Assembly: GCF_020740795.1 (NCBI RefSeq)
Contig: NC_067295.1
Coordinates: 5,022,501 to 5,086,500 of the forward strand
DNA: 64,000 nt
Direction: 5' to 3'
DNA from: Apus apus
Lineage: Eukaryota > Chordata > Aves > Apodiformes > Apodidae
A program made the translations under genes and the position numbers. The notes beneath the pieces are model-generated. The model saw only the letters and a program-made list of their open reading frames with translations, was not told the origin of the DNA and did no database searches. Of this stretch, positions 27,601 to 42,600 are shown piece by piece (within the stretch, counting starts at the first letter, position 1; the number at the start of each line of letters is the position of its first letter).

Positions 27601-30600
27601 TTTCCATTTCCATTTTAGCATCTTTCAGTATTCTAGTTCTAAATTTTCTGCTGGGCCTGTGGATGTGTTGTGCCCTCCCTCTTCCTTAGATGTGCAGTGT
27701 ATTATACCTCATTTATCCCCAAAGTTTTGCTTTTGCAGGGAAACTTTTGAAACAAAAATGTAAAAATGGATCCTCTACATACTTATTGAAGATGATTTTG
27801 TTTCAGAATAGCAGTGCCTTTTCCCAGAGTCTTTTCAAAACCACACAGGACTTTTCTAAATAGAAGCAAACCAAAATGCTTCAGTAAGTATTCAATCTCT
27901 TATACTGTGCTACTCCCATGTACTAGTGGGCGTGGCCTTTATTTACAGTGCAAGGAACCTACCTTCTTTATTGGACCAAGGAGTGCCAAGATGGTTTGTG
28001 CCAGGCTAATGGAACAGCTTTATTTGTTTGGATAATTGATTATCTTATCAAATAAAACACAGTAGATCGTATTTGTTTGAACTTCACTGAAATAGTTGAT
28101 CGAGAGAGTCACTTGGGAAAGTATGAGCCATGTGGGAGAAGATGGAAATTAATAAAAGAGTCATAGGGAGTAGAAAGAATTGTTTAAGCAGGGATAGATT
28201 CAGTATTGTTGAAATGAAAATGCAAGGATAAGTAGAATTCCTCAAAGATGAGCCTTAGGATCTGCTTTATGTAGTATTTCTATTAATGGTTTTGGTGCAA
28301 AAACTTGGTGTGTGCTGATAAAACTTGGCTAATGATGCCAAGTTCAGAGGATTCATGAATACACAAAAGCTGGATATGCAGAACTGAGTGACCCTAAGGA
28401 TTAGAGTAAAGAAGTGGGACAAAATTCAGTGAAACAAAGTACAAGGCTCTGTGGAATTGGGAATTGCATACCAAGTTCTTTTGTAAAATGTAGAACATAA
28501 AGTGGAAAGGACTAGAAGAAGGGACTACAAGGACTAGAAAACATTGTACTTGTTTACAATGTGGTGGGTGGTTGTTGATTCTCAATATTATGAGGTGTGG
28601 AGCAGTTAATTTTGGTTTGGAATTGGAATTATTTAACACCGGGGTTCTGAAAACTGCAGTTGGGAAAGAGGGGGGAGTTCAGTGAGTAGGAGTGGACCAT
28701 GTTCATCTTTCTTCCTACACAGCAGCAACTGTGGACAGGAACCTGAAGCATGAGAACAGCTGACCTTTGTTCATGTTGAGAAATAAGCAGTTTTCTGAAA
28801 AATTTGCAGAACTGGTAAGAAGAGTTTATCTGCCAGTGTAGATAAGACCAAAATGTGATTTGTATCATCTGAGAAGCTTTTCTGAGCCTATTTGTTGCAG
28901 GTTGTCTTGATTGGTGTTTTGAAAATGTTTCACTCCTGGTTAGTGCTCAAGCTCATCAATGCCTATGGCAAGGACTTGTATTTCTGATGATAGGGCTGAA
29001 TGGAAGGTGCTACTTTAATCACTTGTCTGTGGTTTCTCATCAGTGCAGGGCCACACTCTGTACTTGATCAGCCAGGAAAGGTCTAATTTTCAGTTTTAAT
29101 TGTACTTAATATGGTAGCTAGTAAAGCATCATGAAGATGGGGCAGGAGAAAATTTGAAACGTATGAACATTAAACTTCTTCAGTTTTTAGCATCTTTAAG
29201 ATGCTCCTAGTTCCAACAAACTGACTTAAATGCCTTGTGATATTATTATGTAAGCCTTGGCCTTAAGCTTCAGTCTTTCCTCCCTTGAGGCCTCTTTGCC
29301 AGTGAATATTTTTGACCAAAGCACATCTTTGTCTGGGCTATATTCTCTTTCCTCACAAGGTACATTATTAAAGGGAATATGCTTGTAAATATACCTTCTT
29401 TCATGCATTGTTTGGGGAGAAAAAAAATAATGTGGCTTGTAGCAAAAGCTCTCCACGATATTTTCCAACGTTTCTTAAAGGGCATAGTGAACTTGAAGTG
29501 TTAGTGAGTTAAAAGATTCATGTGATAAGTGCCTGAAGGATCTCTTGAACCCAGCTGTGATTACATAAGTGTTGTTTCTTATTTTAAAATAACTCATAGC
29601 AGAGAAATTGCCATGTTGGTTTGGATTATTTACTGATCCATCTCTGGTCCAGTGTCAAAGATAATAGTATCCTGGTCTAGATAGCAAAATCCAGAGTATT
29701 GTGTGGGACATGAAGCAGACTTTTAGAGTGGAAGTTTGTTAACTTTCATCAGCATGATGAAAGTTATTTAAGCATTTTACAATTTACTTAAGTACTTAAG
29801 CATTTAAAGATTTTTAATTGGTGTTGCTGCCCCCTTGTCATTTTAAAAGTAAAAACTCTTGCAGATGGGAGCATAGAATAAATAGGAAAATGTTTTGCTT
29901 TGATACTCTTTCAGTTATAATCTTTCTTATTTGAAACAATATGCAGCAAAGTTGTAAGGTGATAGAAGAGAGCTGCTTAAATTGCTGCTGTTTATATAAA
30001 TGATGCTTGGAGTTCTGTTTTGAGACAAAATGAAACTACTTTTTGTCTAAACCTTGTGATTCAATTTTAGTGTGTGGTTGCTCCTTCCTCCTTGTATTGT
30101 ACTATGAAGTTTTATACAGGTTGGTTTGGTGTGTGTCTGTATTATCCCTGATCTAATGAGGAAAAACCATAAGCTAGCAAGACCAGCCTGGAATGACAGT
30201 AGACACTGCACCAGGCTGTCAAGAGAACTTGGCCTGAGATAATTAGAAAGATTCCCATTTTTAAAGCGAAGATGGGAGGTGTTGGGGGCTGGGTGGCTCC
30301 CTGTGTTTAGTGAACCACCTGGAATCAGTGTTTGGAGGTTATTTTCCAAGTGCTGACCTGGATGGCTGAAGTAAGAGCTCAGAGCTCCTGTTTTCAAGTG
30401 AAGCTTTCTGTGGGGTTGAATAGCTTGTAGGAAACAGAGCCAGGCCTTTTCAGGAGAAAGAAGATAAAACATGCCCAATTCTTCCACATGCCCAAGGCAG
30501 TTAAGAGGTGGAGGTGTATGGAGCATTCATTCCTTCCCTGCCACTGATGTAAAATGCAGAGAGTTCATTGGCAAGGCTTATTTTTTCAAATGTGTTGTTT

Positions 30601-33600
30601 TTTTTCTTTGCCTAGTGGCTGCTGATGCCTTTCAATGTGTTCTGCACCTATTTTGGTCATCACCTGGCAGCGAAAAGTTTCTTCTAATGAAGTCATGTCT
30701 CTTGCAGAATGGCATTCTTGTGAGAGGATAATACATTCTGGAATAGTGTGTTAAAGATCTGCACATTGAAGCAGCTCAAATTTTGTTGCCTCTTACTATA
30801 AACAGAAGTAGGATCTGTCAGAGAGCCTCACCTTCCAACATAGGTACAGTTTTGGCTTTTCTAGAAATGTATTAACTGTAGATCTTTAGCATCTCTCCTC
30901 TTCTAGTACCACTTCGAGTCAGTCCTTACTGACTCTCTTTCTCTTTGTTATTCTCAACTCTCTTGTCAGCAAAGTTAAGAATTGCTATGCCTCTTTTGGA
31001 GAGTAATGGACAACTATTGCAAGAAGCATTATCCAGCACAAGTTGCTCTTGCTGGAATTGCTTTTGAATTCTCATTACTTGCTTAAACTCTCTTCCAGAG
31101 ATACTCTGATATGAGCACTATAGTGAAAGGAAGATCAATCTTTTGGGTAGGAAGAAATATTAAAGTCTGGATTTTCCTCAGTTATACCCTGCTGATCAAG
31201 TTAATTTCATTTCTGTTTTAATGAAACAATCATTCTCTTTCTGTGGTACACATGGAGCTGTTCAGTGAGGACTTGAAATCCTATGAACTTTTGGAAAAAG
31301 AACAGAAATGCGGGATCTGGCTTTGACTGAGAGTGTGTTCAGTATCAGTATCTTCAATTAGAGAAGTCAGCTGTTCAGTTTGTTAGACAGTTTTGGGTGA
31401 TACTTCACAGCTCTGCTATTGGGTTGCTTCAGAAGATGATATTTTAATCTAGTTATGATTTTTTTTTAACTCAGTTTGGCTAATACTGATTGCAAATAAC
31501 ATTTCTGAGTGTATGCTCTTTATATTCCCAGAGTTAAAGCTTTGTGACTTCAGGTGTTTTTCTGCAAATTTAGCAGCCCAGGTTGGTGGCGTCAAGCCGG
31601 TTTTGTGACAAGTCTTTTGTTTAGCCCTGATGGTTTCCAGTGTGACTTTGGCAAAGATATCATCTGCATTCTGGATAGCTGTCCCTCTTGTCAAGGTGAC
31701 AGAACACCTATTCACTCACCTGTCTGCAAGTACCTGGCAAGGGGAATTGGCACTTTGTAATAACTGATACGTTTGGAAGGCTGGTAGAGAGGAGGAGTGA
31801 AAAAGTGCTCTGAATTTGTTTTTTTTTTTCCAATTGGGAAGACATGGCTCTTGGAAGATGTGTGTGCTCCTGTCTACAAGGCTTATGATGGCTGCTAAAG
31901 ATAAATATGTTCTTTCTCAATGTCATTCTTTTGATTGTACTTAAATATTTAAAATAGCTTTTTTTTTTTTTTCCCCCTAAAATGTTTGTCTTGTATCCTG
32001 TACTGGTTGTTTTTATTTTACATTATTTTTATTTTTTAAATTTTCGATGGTGGTGTGTCTACATCAGTAGAGTTTCACAGAAGGATAGAATACCAGGTTG
32101 GAAGGGCCTCAAGGATCATCTGTTCCAATCTTTCATGGCAAAAAGCTCAGTCTAGACAAGATCCTGCTTCAGCAGGGGGTTTGACTAGGTGATCTCCAGA
32201 AGTCCCTTCCATCTCAGATGGTTCTGTGAGGATGGCCCAGTACCCTCTCTAGCTGAATCTTTGAAGTGTCTAAAGTTGGGGAAAATTTTGGAGGATACAA
32301 ATTAAATTCCTAACTAGGCTTTAGAGTCAGCCATCCTGTTTTATGTTGTCATGATGTATGGGTGGTTCAGTATTTTTCAGGAGAGACTTCCATGGACAGT
32401 GTCTGGTTCTGTGGGATGTTAGTAGTCTCGTGTCAGGGAAACCTGCTAATACACTGTGTTAAAAGAACTGCACTTCGTGTCCAAGGTTGTAAAGACTACA
32501 AAAAAAATATTTGGCCCTTCAGAATTGAGACATCAGAAGGACAGTTGCCAAAGTTGTAGCATCCATATCAGTCCATGGCTTTTGTCAAGGAGAACAGGAT
32601 ATTTTTGGTATTCAGTTGGGATTCAGATCTATAGTATAGGGACTAAATCACTACGGGTGGTTTGATGGAATTGTATCTGACAAGGATCTTGCTGATGGTT
32701 TCAAGTTGCACATGGATCTTCATAGTTTGAAGGAGCTGTCTCACTAAGTTGTTCCTATCCCTTTCTGCACTTGATAATTTGGAATCGTTAGGCTTGTGTT
32801 TGCTGTCTCTTGCATTTTCCCTCTTTGCTGTGCTACGTGAGTTTAAGGGACTGAGCTGAAACGAGAAGGACATAACTACCTTCTCCACAAACTGCTGGGT
32901 TTGTCAGAGGCAGCTTGAGGGCCCAGGTTGTCTTGCTGTTGTGGAAGAGCTGCAATTCCCTTCTGTCTGAACAATAAGCTTTGTATCTGTACAGTAATGA
33001 ACTGCTTTTGTTTCCTTCAGAAACATGCTCTGCTGTCTGGAGCATTTCCATTTACAGACAACCCTTGCCAAATTAATTTTATTTAATTATCTCCTAGGGC
33101 TAAGCTTGAATACATTTTGTGTTAAATTCACCATTTCTCCCTCTTCTGAACGAAATGGACTTAATATCCTTGTTAAAATCTGATTAAAACTAAAATTGAG
33201 TTTTTTGAAGTCTGATTATCCCATGAAATGGAATTTTTAAACCTAATTATGAATGGATTTGCATACAATTTCAGCACCATTGAAAAGAAAATTGAAATAA
33301 ATTTATTAATGAAATCCTCCTCTGCTGTCTCTTTGGGCTGTGATGACTGCCAGGGAGTGAGGGAGGAGGGAAGGCAAGAATAAAAACCCCTCCCTCTTTT
33401 GAAACACACACCCTTCCTCCCCAAATTAATTCCACAGCTGGTTTGACCCTGTTTCATTTTTATTCCTCTCTGCCATACAGTCCAATTTAGGAAATTGATG
33501 GCCTTTCTGAGGGTAACTACACAGTTGAGCTGAATTAATGTGTTTATGTGCTTTCTGACTGGAGGATGGGGTGTAACGTTTGTTTCAACTATTATGTTCT

Positions 33601-36600
33601 TCCACTTCTTTTCTGAGGCAGCCCTGATACAAAATCAATAGGCAACTCTCATTTCTCCTTTCTGAGAAGCTGTATGTTTGGACATTTATTTTAAGCCTGA
33701 AAAAAAAAAAAGTGGGTAGTTTTACAGGCCACAGTGATGTGTACATGGGATTTGTGATTGTTTATGTACTTCCCTGAGTCTGAGGCAAAAAGCTTCTTTG
33801 TTGGATATATTTGAATCTCTCACTACAGTAATTGTGTCCATTCCCTTGGGATTTTGGAAGTGGTCCTCTGTGGCAAAAGGGATGCCAGTGGAGAATCTGC
33901 TTGTCTGACTCCAGCTTTTTGAAGCAAGTGCAAAATGCCTGTGCAGAGAGGACTTGGTTTCATGTGGAGACTCCTACTGTTGAACCTTTCTGTGTATTTC
34001 TCACACTGATTTTATGTTCATTTCGTTACATGAAAGGAAGAACTTAAAGATGTGGCTTTGTTGGTTTTGGTCAGTCATCCTCTTACCCAGGGTTACAAAT
34101 ACCTCTTTGCACTACATAAGGACTAGTTACAACGCTTTGAGGGTCTTCTGCCTGTCATATGCTATGTGCAGATTTTATTTGTTGTAAAAAATGATAGTAA
34201 ATGTGGTAGAATCATTTGAGCAGTTCAGAAATCCTTTATACATGGACTTTATACATAACGCTGCAAAGAGTTGATGCTCAGCATGTGGCCAAGAGTTCTG
34301 TAAGCAGTTGGAAACTACTTCTGAGCAGAGGGATTTGTTTTCCAACGTGTTTGTTTTAATCCCGTCTTTGGAACGGTTAAGTATGAAACATAGTGGAGGT
34401 ATCAAGTTCTACAAGAAATGCCTAATTTTGGCACTGTTTCTCTGAGGTGCTTCTGAAGTGGGATGTTTTATGAGAGAAGCAGTGGTTTAGGAGAGGAAGG
34501 ATTGAGCTGAGATTGGAGGACTCTTTTAACTGCCTAATACTCAAGTTACAAACCACAATGGTTGAAGTAAATTTGTTTCTCAGTAATATAACGGGAAAAC
34601 TTGAGAATTCAAAGAAGCTTAGGAGGGAAGAGGTAACTGAGTTAGCTCTGACTTTGATGTGGTTTAATGACTGCAGCTTTCATTTGTGCTTGCACACTGA
34701 AGCTGTGTCCAAAGTGGACACCCTCAGCATCTGAGTTCTACAACACTTACTGGATAAACAGGACTCCCATTTACACTTAGGTTAGAAATGCTTTGCAGTA
34801 TCTTCTCAATCAAGCTCAAGTGGAATCTGAGGTGTTAGGAATATTTGATGCATCTTTTCCTCAAGCGTGGAGCTCTTGTACAAAACTGCAGTCTCACCAG
34901 CAATGAGCAGAATCAGGAAGTTGCAGATCCTGGAGGAGCTAGGAGAAGATCTCCAGTGGGGTAGACATTGCAAAGATTTCTAGGTTTTTTAAGTCTTTAT
35001 TCTTGTTGGTTCTGTGCTGTCCATTCACCAAAGATAAAGTAGCTGGTTGTGAGTAGTCCTGAGTGTGGTATCGTACAGTGTGATGAAAAAAGATCTTGAA
35101 GATAAATGTGACACGCAAGGAAGGACACACAAGTGGTGTGAAACGGAGATGTTTGTCTCTTCTAATGGAAGAATAGGGACTATCTCTGAAATTTGAAATG
35201 TATTCACAGCTGTTTATAATCTGACTTTACTAGTGCTTCCCTTAGTAGCTTCAGGCATTGAAAGTGACTAAAACTTGGTGGTAGCAGTAAGCCAAAATGG
35301 TGTCAAGGTGCTTGTGACACCACCAATCCAGTCCTTATCTTAATCCCAGTCATAGCAGCCTGTGGCAAAGACACAGGGAAGTCATAATTGCTTTTGGCTA
35401 TGCTGAAGCCTGTGCTTGATGGAGGCAGCTGAGCTGATGTCCTGGTTTTTGAGAGGAAGCTGGTGAAAGGAGAGCAGTAATTGCTGAAATACCACTGTTT
35501 ACATCTTTAATGCCATTACACTATAGTAGTTCTACTTTCCATGAACAAGTCTTAAAAGTCTGCTTCTATTTCTTTCTGTCATGAATTATTCATTATTTAT
35601 GGATGATGGTGATTGGAGTTTGGCTTTCACAAGCAGATTTATTATATCCACTTAGCTCTGACTGCTTTGGCATGCTTTAAGGCTCAGTTATTTTCCCAAT
35701 GTTCATAATTCTTCTTGATGTTAAAACTTTCGGAGTATGTAATCCAGCTCTGGTTTTGGGAATGAGAGACTGAGAGGGTGGGGTGAGCTGGGTTTTTGCC
35801 TTTTTTTTTTGTGTGTGTGGGAATCATAGGAAGAGCTTTTTATTTAAATCTGTGCTTATTGCCAAGGCTGAGGGTAACTTTCATTGTCACGGTGTGTCAA
35901 AGGACTTGGGTATGAGGAGCTTTACATGTGTGGTTTGGGAGATCTGGATGTTAAGGAAAGAAAGTAGAATTGCAAAATGAGGTGGGATTGATGTGCTCTG
36001 CCCTTGAGGGAGAGTGGTTCTGACAACTGATGAGCTTGGGATTTTGCACCATCTTTCTGTAATACTGGGGTGCTGGCACCAAGGCAGCAACAATGACACT
36101 CTCTGAGTTCCTCTGTTCTAATTACTTCTGTCACCTGGTTTGTACTGGGACTGCAATGTTTAGGTCTTGGTACGTCTCGTGTCTGTTAGATGCCTAGAGC
36201 TGGAGTGTTAATGGGCTTCCACAAAAGTTTTGGTCTGAAATATTTGTCCTTCACTTTGAATACTAAATTTTTAGAAACTTAAAAAAAAAAAAAAAAGTAT
36301 GTGAGAATTACTTCATTTGTTTAAAGTTCTGAAAGCTTTTTTTAGCTAAACAGTTCAAAGAGCGCATCTCACTAATCAGAGGAATGTTTTTGTGTCCCTG
36401 GGGTGGTCACAGTGTTTTAATTGGAACTCTGGCTTCTTTGAAGTCCTTTTTAATCCTCCCTGAGCTGGGGGAGAGGTTTTGAAGGCAGCACTGTAAATCT
36501 GAAATTCCTTCATTTTATTTACATGTGTCTGGGGACGCATGTCATTCATTTTCCTGAAGTTAAGCTCACTTGCCAGCTTGTGGACAGCGGAGTGAGAAAT

Positions 36601-39600
36601 GTGCTTCATTAAGTGGGGAGGCCTGAGACAGAGGGTGGGGGTTACAGGCACTGAGCTCCCAATGCTTATGGATTTGTTAAAACCAGTAAATGAGCAGCAA
36701 GCTCAGAATGGTAAGTGAACTCGGTGGGAAATGATGTGATAGGATTTAAACCCATGTTTTAGGATTAACTTATTAGTATGGCACTCAAAAATAGTGTTGC
36801 ATACTTGTATTTGACTTCTTTACAAGTTAAGAAACAAAAGATTCAGGGTGCATCTCTTGTGGTTGATGGCTTCAGTAATTCTTTAAATGAATGTGGGGTT
36901 AAGTTTTCTTTATTCGAGTTAAATTATAGAGGTTTTTGGGTGCCCCTGGCCAGATTGCTTAAACTTAGTGCCTCAGATTCTAAAATTAAGGCCTGGCTTG
37001 TGGTCTGGTTTCTAGAGAAATCAAGTCGTACCCCAAATGTATTATGCTCTTGGTGTATCTGCCATGAATAGAGCCTCAGTAGTAGCTGATGCCTTTTGTG
37101 CCATCTGAAGACTAATAACTTGTAAGAATATGCTGCTGCTGACAACCCAAGCACTTTCCTTAGGCATTTTCTCCTTTATTTTTTCCACTATTGATTTTTA
37201 TGATAAATATAATAATTTATCAGCTGCATGTTTGCTGTACTTCAATATATTTTTAACCTCCCACGTTTGCTGAAACTAGGACGTTTTACTTTCTGCTTCT
37301 GCCAGAGGTGAGGCATCTGCTATGAAAAGCTTTGAAATAATCTTTGCTTGAGTTTGGATAGTTTTTAATTAATTGAAGCAACAGGCTTAACCTCAATTTT
37401 CTGTCTGAAAGAATAACTTAGTATTCCAGCTGAACATGTAAGCAGTATGCTTTTCATTCTTTCTAACACTGAAGTAATAAATTTACCTGTGACTGATGTT
37501 ATTGGATGATATTAAAAAACCCCACTTAAAATAACTTGCTGTAGCTTCAAGTGGCCATTCCTGCCGTGAGACTGAAGATGTGATTGTAATCAGAAGTAAA
37601 TAAGAATAATATATGGCATGTCAAATCACTTAATATAAAAGTAGCTGAAAATATGGTCTAGACTCCCACAAGGACCTGTAGGCAGTCATTAATAGTATTT
37701 TCTCTTGCTCAAGATTAGAGATTTAGTGTTGCTCCTGGCTAGTATTTTCAGCTGATAAGAGTCTGGGTAAACAAAGTGATCGATAAAGATGTTGAAAGCA
37801 ATACAAGAACTTAAGTAAATTAATATTCTGCAAGGATTATCTCAGGTGTCAGAAGAACAAGACTGTTGATTTAGTGAAATCTGTAAAATAGTCAAATATA
37901 CACCATATTGTCAGTACCTAGTCTTGGTTACAGCATTAGCTCCCTTTCTTATCAGACAAGAGGACTTGTTATCTAAAAATGGCGTCTCTGTCAGTGATTT
38001 CCATGTGTGTAAAATTTATCTCAGAGAGGTATGTTGGATACAAGTGACTTGTGGTTTTTAGGTTTTGTTTTTTCCCTTCCTTGCAAAGAAGCTGTTGTTC
38101 TCTGATGTCTAGGCTGGTCTGAGTGTCTTCAGATGTCTTGGAAGTGACCCAGCAGAATGGTTCAGTAAAATGATCATTAGGATTTCTAGCTCGGTCTGTT
38201 TATTTGCATACACATTCTTGCCTAATTGGAAAGCTGAGGAGTTAAGTTTTGTACTTGAGATCCTTTTGTTGTAACCAGCCATCCTTGCTGGCCCTCAGCT
38301 TAGTGAGCAACAAGTTTCTGAAGTAGCTTTTATTCGTTGACATTAAATTTAGAAGAAGCAGCTTCTGCCTGATATTCTGGAGGTTTCATTCATTAGCTTT
38401 ATTTTGGCTGCCAGGACACTCTCCTAGCTTGGTATAATCTCAGTAATTGGCCTGAAATAGTTTTCAGGGTTTCTAATGAACCTGTGTTGAATGGTATCTC
38501 TTTCAAAGACACAACAACTGTCTATTCAGAGTTTGTTTCCAATGAGCTTATCTTTGTATTTCAGTCTGTGATTCTCAGGTAGTTTTTTTTTTTTTTGCTT
38601 ATGATTACTTACAATTACCCAGATGCCTTGAAAATCCTGGTAGGATACCCATGTGGTTAGAATAAATAATTGCTATTTTGCTGCAATTCTGTTCTTTGGA
38701 TTAGTTTGATATACCTCCCATCCCTCTTGTGAAGCCTTAATTTTTCCCAGCAAATAGTTCACACACTGTTCTCTCTGCCTAGCACTAAATTTTCACAATG
38801 ACTGTTCTAACACCATTGACAAATGAAAACTATAGGAAAAACTGCTCTAGTTATGACTCCCTAAAATAAGTTTTTATTAATTTCACAGCATGTTTTTTCC
38901 CTTTAGCTTTTCCCCCTCAAATTCATGTTGGGGTAAAAGACTTAAAATAGCTTTTGCTGCTGCAGTAAAATGAAACATTACATTATTAAATGTGTTTACA
39001 TTTTGTGCTCAAAATCTTAAGGGCATGAGGTATGAAATTACATGCCACAATGATTTCCTTTCAGCATCATCATTAATATATGATTACATTAAATGAAATT
39101 GCAGACTGAGAAAAGAAACATTTTCTTCTTTAATTGTAAATATTGTGCTGGTATCTACCCTAGAGCGTGAGCAGCAACAGCCATTTTTCAAAATCCTTTG
39201 TGATAATTTCCAACTTCACTACTTCTATGCTACTGCTGGTAAATGGCTAAAAGGTGCTTTAGAAGTTTGTGTTTGGCTTTTTTCCCTCCCTTTTGATATC
39301 TAAACTGTGGGGGTTGTTTTTTTGTTGTTTTGTTGTTTTTAAGTTAAGCAAAAATACTGTTATTCACAGATGTCATCTTGGAGCCTTTTCAAACCACTTG
39401 TGGATGAATCCTGACGGTACTTAAGAAACTCTCTCCTTAATATAGGGTTGTTTAGGTTGTGGTGTTTTTTTGTTGTTTGTTTTTTTGTTTTTTGGTTTTT
39501 TTTTCTCCTAGTAAGAGATGAAGCAGTGATGAGACAGTCAAAAATAGAGGAGAGTGGGATGGAGAATATGGTGCTGTGGGCAATGCTGCCTGACTTGGAT

Positions 39601-42600
39601 CAGGATGCTGTTGCTGCTGTAGAAAGTCTCTGTTGCTGGAGACCAAGGATTTTCCTTGCATTGTATCAAGCAATGGTTTGAACGCATTTCAAAGACCCTG
39701 CTTCTTCTAGATTACTAAATACAATAGGTTTGCTGTTCTTCCTTGATAACCTAGAAAAAGGGAAGACCTTAAGAGCTGTTTGTACTGGAAAACCATAGGA
39801 TATAGAATATTTAATAGCTTTGCAGATACGCTCCATGTTTCTTGAGTTGTATATCAAATGGGTTATTGTTGCTTTTATAAACTCCCATTTTATGCAACTG
39901 AGTTTAAGCCAAATTAAAATTCTTTTGTTACAGCATGATTGAAATTTTTGAACTATTCTTTTTTTTTTCCCCTGTGAAATGAGGCATAGCAGTGCATACT
40001 GCAAGAAGAAATTGATTTTATCTGTATCACACTACCAAAAAGATTGGTTTTGTGATGTTGTCTAAGGAAAGAGTCAAGAAATAGGGCATAGCTGAGTATG
40101 CTTTGATTGTTTTGAAAATGTCAAGCATAAGTAAAGGTTTTGGAGTCAGTAAGTATACATTTTAAAATATTTATGCTTATTTATGCCACCAACGAGCTTT
40201 TCTGCCAAAAAACCCTGAAAAATGGGAGCTGAGTACAGAGCAAAGGATGTTTTGCTCCAGTCTTACCAAGTGATCAGCCTTGTGTTGGGAAGTGGAAGAG
40301 CAGAGGAACTAAAGGATGTCCCCATGGGTTAGCAGCAGCAAAATTGAGCTTGTGTGAGGATGTACTTGTAATTAGTAAGGGCTCAGGATAGTCACTCTGT
40401 TTCTCTGTTTACCTGTTTCCCTTGTTATGTTCTTTCTCTGCAGTAGTGCCTGTTTTTCTGTTGAAAGCATCAGTTGGTTTTGACTCTTAAAGTCTTGACT
40501 GTACTAAGTACCCTCCCTTGGAGGGATAGCATAGAGTTATTCATCTGTCCCAAGAACCAAAATGCTGATATGATAGTCTCATGATCTCTTGCAACATAGG
40601 TAGTCTGACTTCCTACCAGCTTTTGAGAGCCAAATTGACAGTTCACATATCTCATCCTTAAGCCCCTTACTGCTTTTTCCACGTGGCTGATGTTACTTGA
40701 CTCAGTGTAGACCCGTAAGCTCAATGAGAGCTTGAGGATATGTTTTGATAAGAAGACAGCTGAGCCAGTTAACAGCTTCGGGTTGAAAAGGAGAATCTCA
40801 GCAAGCTGATTCAGACCTTCAGTGGCAGAAAATGAGCCAAGCAAAGCCAGGGACTGCCACTTCAGTGGCCACAGGCAATTAGATTTGCTCTGCTGCTCGC
40901 ATCAAATTGCACCCAGAGAAGAGAAGCCTGCAAGTCTACAATGATGGTTTGTGTGAGCTGGACCCCTTTTGGAAATGAAAACACTCTCTGACCTTGCTGT
41001 GTAAAAAGCTTTAGCACTTTTTAAACCAAACAGCAGGAAATTGCTTATTTTACCATGACTTCTCAAAGCTCTAAATTGCCTGTCATGTGATTCAGTTTGC
41101 AATGACTTGATTTCTGGGTGAAGATTAATAAAATCTAACCAAACCTGGCTGTTTTTATTTTGTCTTCCAAATCAGCAGGTTTGATACTACTTTGTGGACA
41201 TTCCCTCTCCTTGAAGCCCTTCACTTATAAGGTTACAATTAACCACGTGTGTGTCTTTATGAAGTTTCAGTGGTTATTTCTCTGCTTGCTGTTAGAGCAG
41301 TGGTAGGGGTGAGGAAGAAGTTTGAAAAGTTGAACTGCCTGCCAAATTGTTATTTTTTTTCAAAAGTGAGATTAATTTTGTCTTGTTGAACTCTTATATA
41401 TGTCTTTAAAGTAGAAATGAAACTTGGAAGATCAATTGTTATAAGAACTTTTTACATTAAAACTGGAATAAGTCTATTGGCTGGAATCTAAGATACGTTT
41501 CTTCCCTATTTTTCCTCCTCTCTTCAAGTTGTGGCTTGACTGGATTATTAGCTAATTTTGCAGTTCCTTCAAAAGAAACTGATCAGTTGTCCTTAGAATT
41601 GTCAAGACAGACACTTACAAACACTTAAAATGCTTTCTTACAAATAAGTTGTTCTTCTGCTTCAAGTGGGGGACACTTGCTTTGGTGAAGAGCAATTGGA
41701 TTTGGTGATTCTCTCTCTACAAAAACATGAGGTTTCTTTTCTAACTGAGGGAACCTCATAAGTTAAGATTGCTTATTGCTTGAAGTTTACACTTCAGATT
41801 TGTATATTAAATATTAACCATGCAATTTATTGGAGAAAAAGTGGCATCTATTCCTTAGCTTTGCTTCCTTGGCAGCTCTTAGCACCTTCATTTAAATGAA
41901 AAAAGGTAAGTGACTGCTGCTCTTCAAAAAAATTTCAGTTTATAAGTTTTCCAAAACATTAAATGTGTCCTAATGGCCTAGGACATTTTGAGAAATTATT
42001 TCTGTGAATGATGTGTGTAGCAGATTCCATAACAAGGTTTAGTTAATGTAATTAGCAACAGAAAGGAAGGATGTAGTTATGAAAACTTTAACAAATAGGG
42101 GTAACTACCTGGACTGAAGCTTGAAGGTGCTTTTTTTTTTTTTTTTTTTTTTTGCAAGATAAGTATTGTTGTGAAACTTAACTGTCAGAGCTTCCAGGGC
42201 TGGACACCAGATTTTAGGGGTCGTGTTTTGTTTTTGGTGGAGGTGAGCTAAGCTGTGTTCCCAGGGAGGTCATGCACCACCTCAAACCATTCTATAATTC
42301 TGTCTTGAGCAACTTACAGTTTTCTGATACAAACTTTGAGTTAATGTGAGCAAATTAAGCATAAGGACTCTGTTTTGGGAAGTCTGTGGTCATGATTATT
42401 CTTTGCTGTACTTTCTTGAAGGACAGGTAATTCCAGGAGCTGAGCTCCTTTTGGAGTTGCTGGTGATGCTTAAAAGATGAGAGTCCTGTAGACCAGAGAA
42501 AGAGGAGTTAAAGCAGCTTTGGAGTTCAAAAAGTTTTTGGGGGACTCACTTCAAACATACAGGAAGTGACTATTAGAGTCATTCCACAGCCTTTCTGATG

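Noticed and set aside
30047-30526. 159-codon minus-strand frame in MAD1L1 intron 8
   Set aside because: No domain or family resemblance, and composition resembles random intron DNA. Kept out for lack of support.
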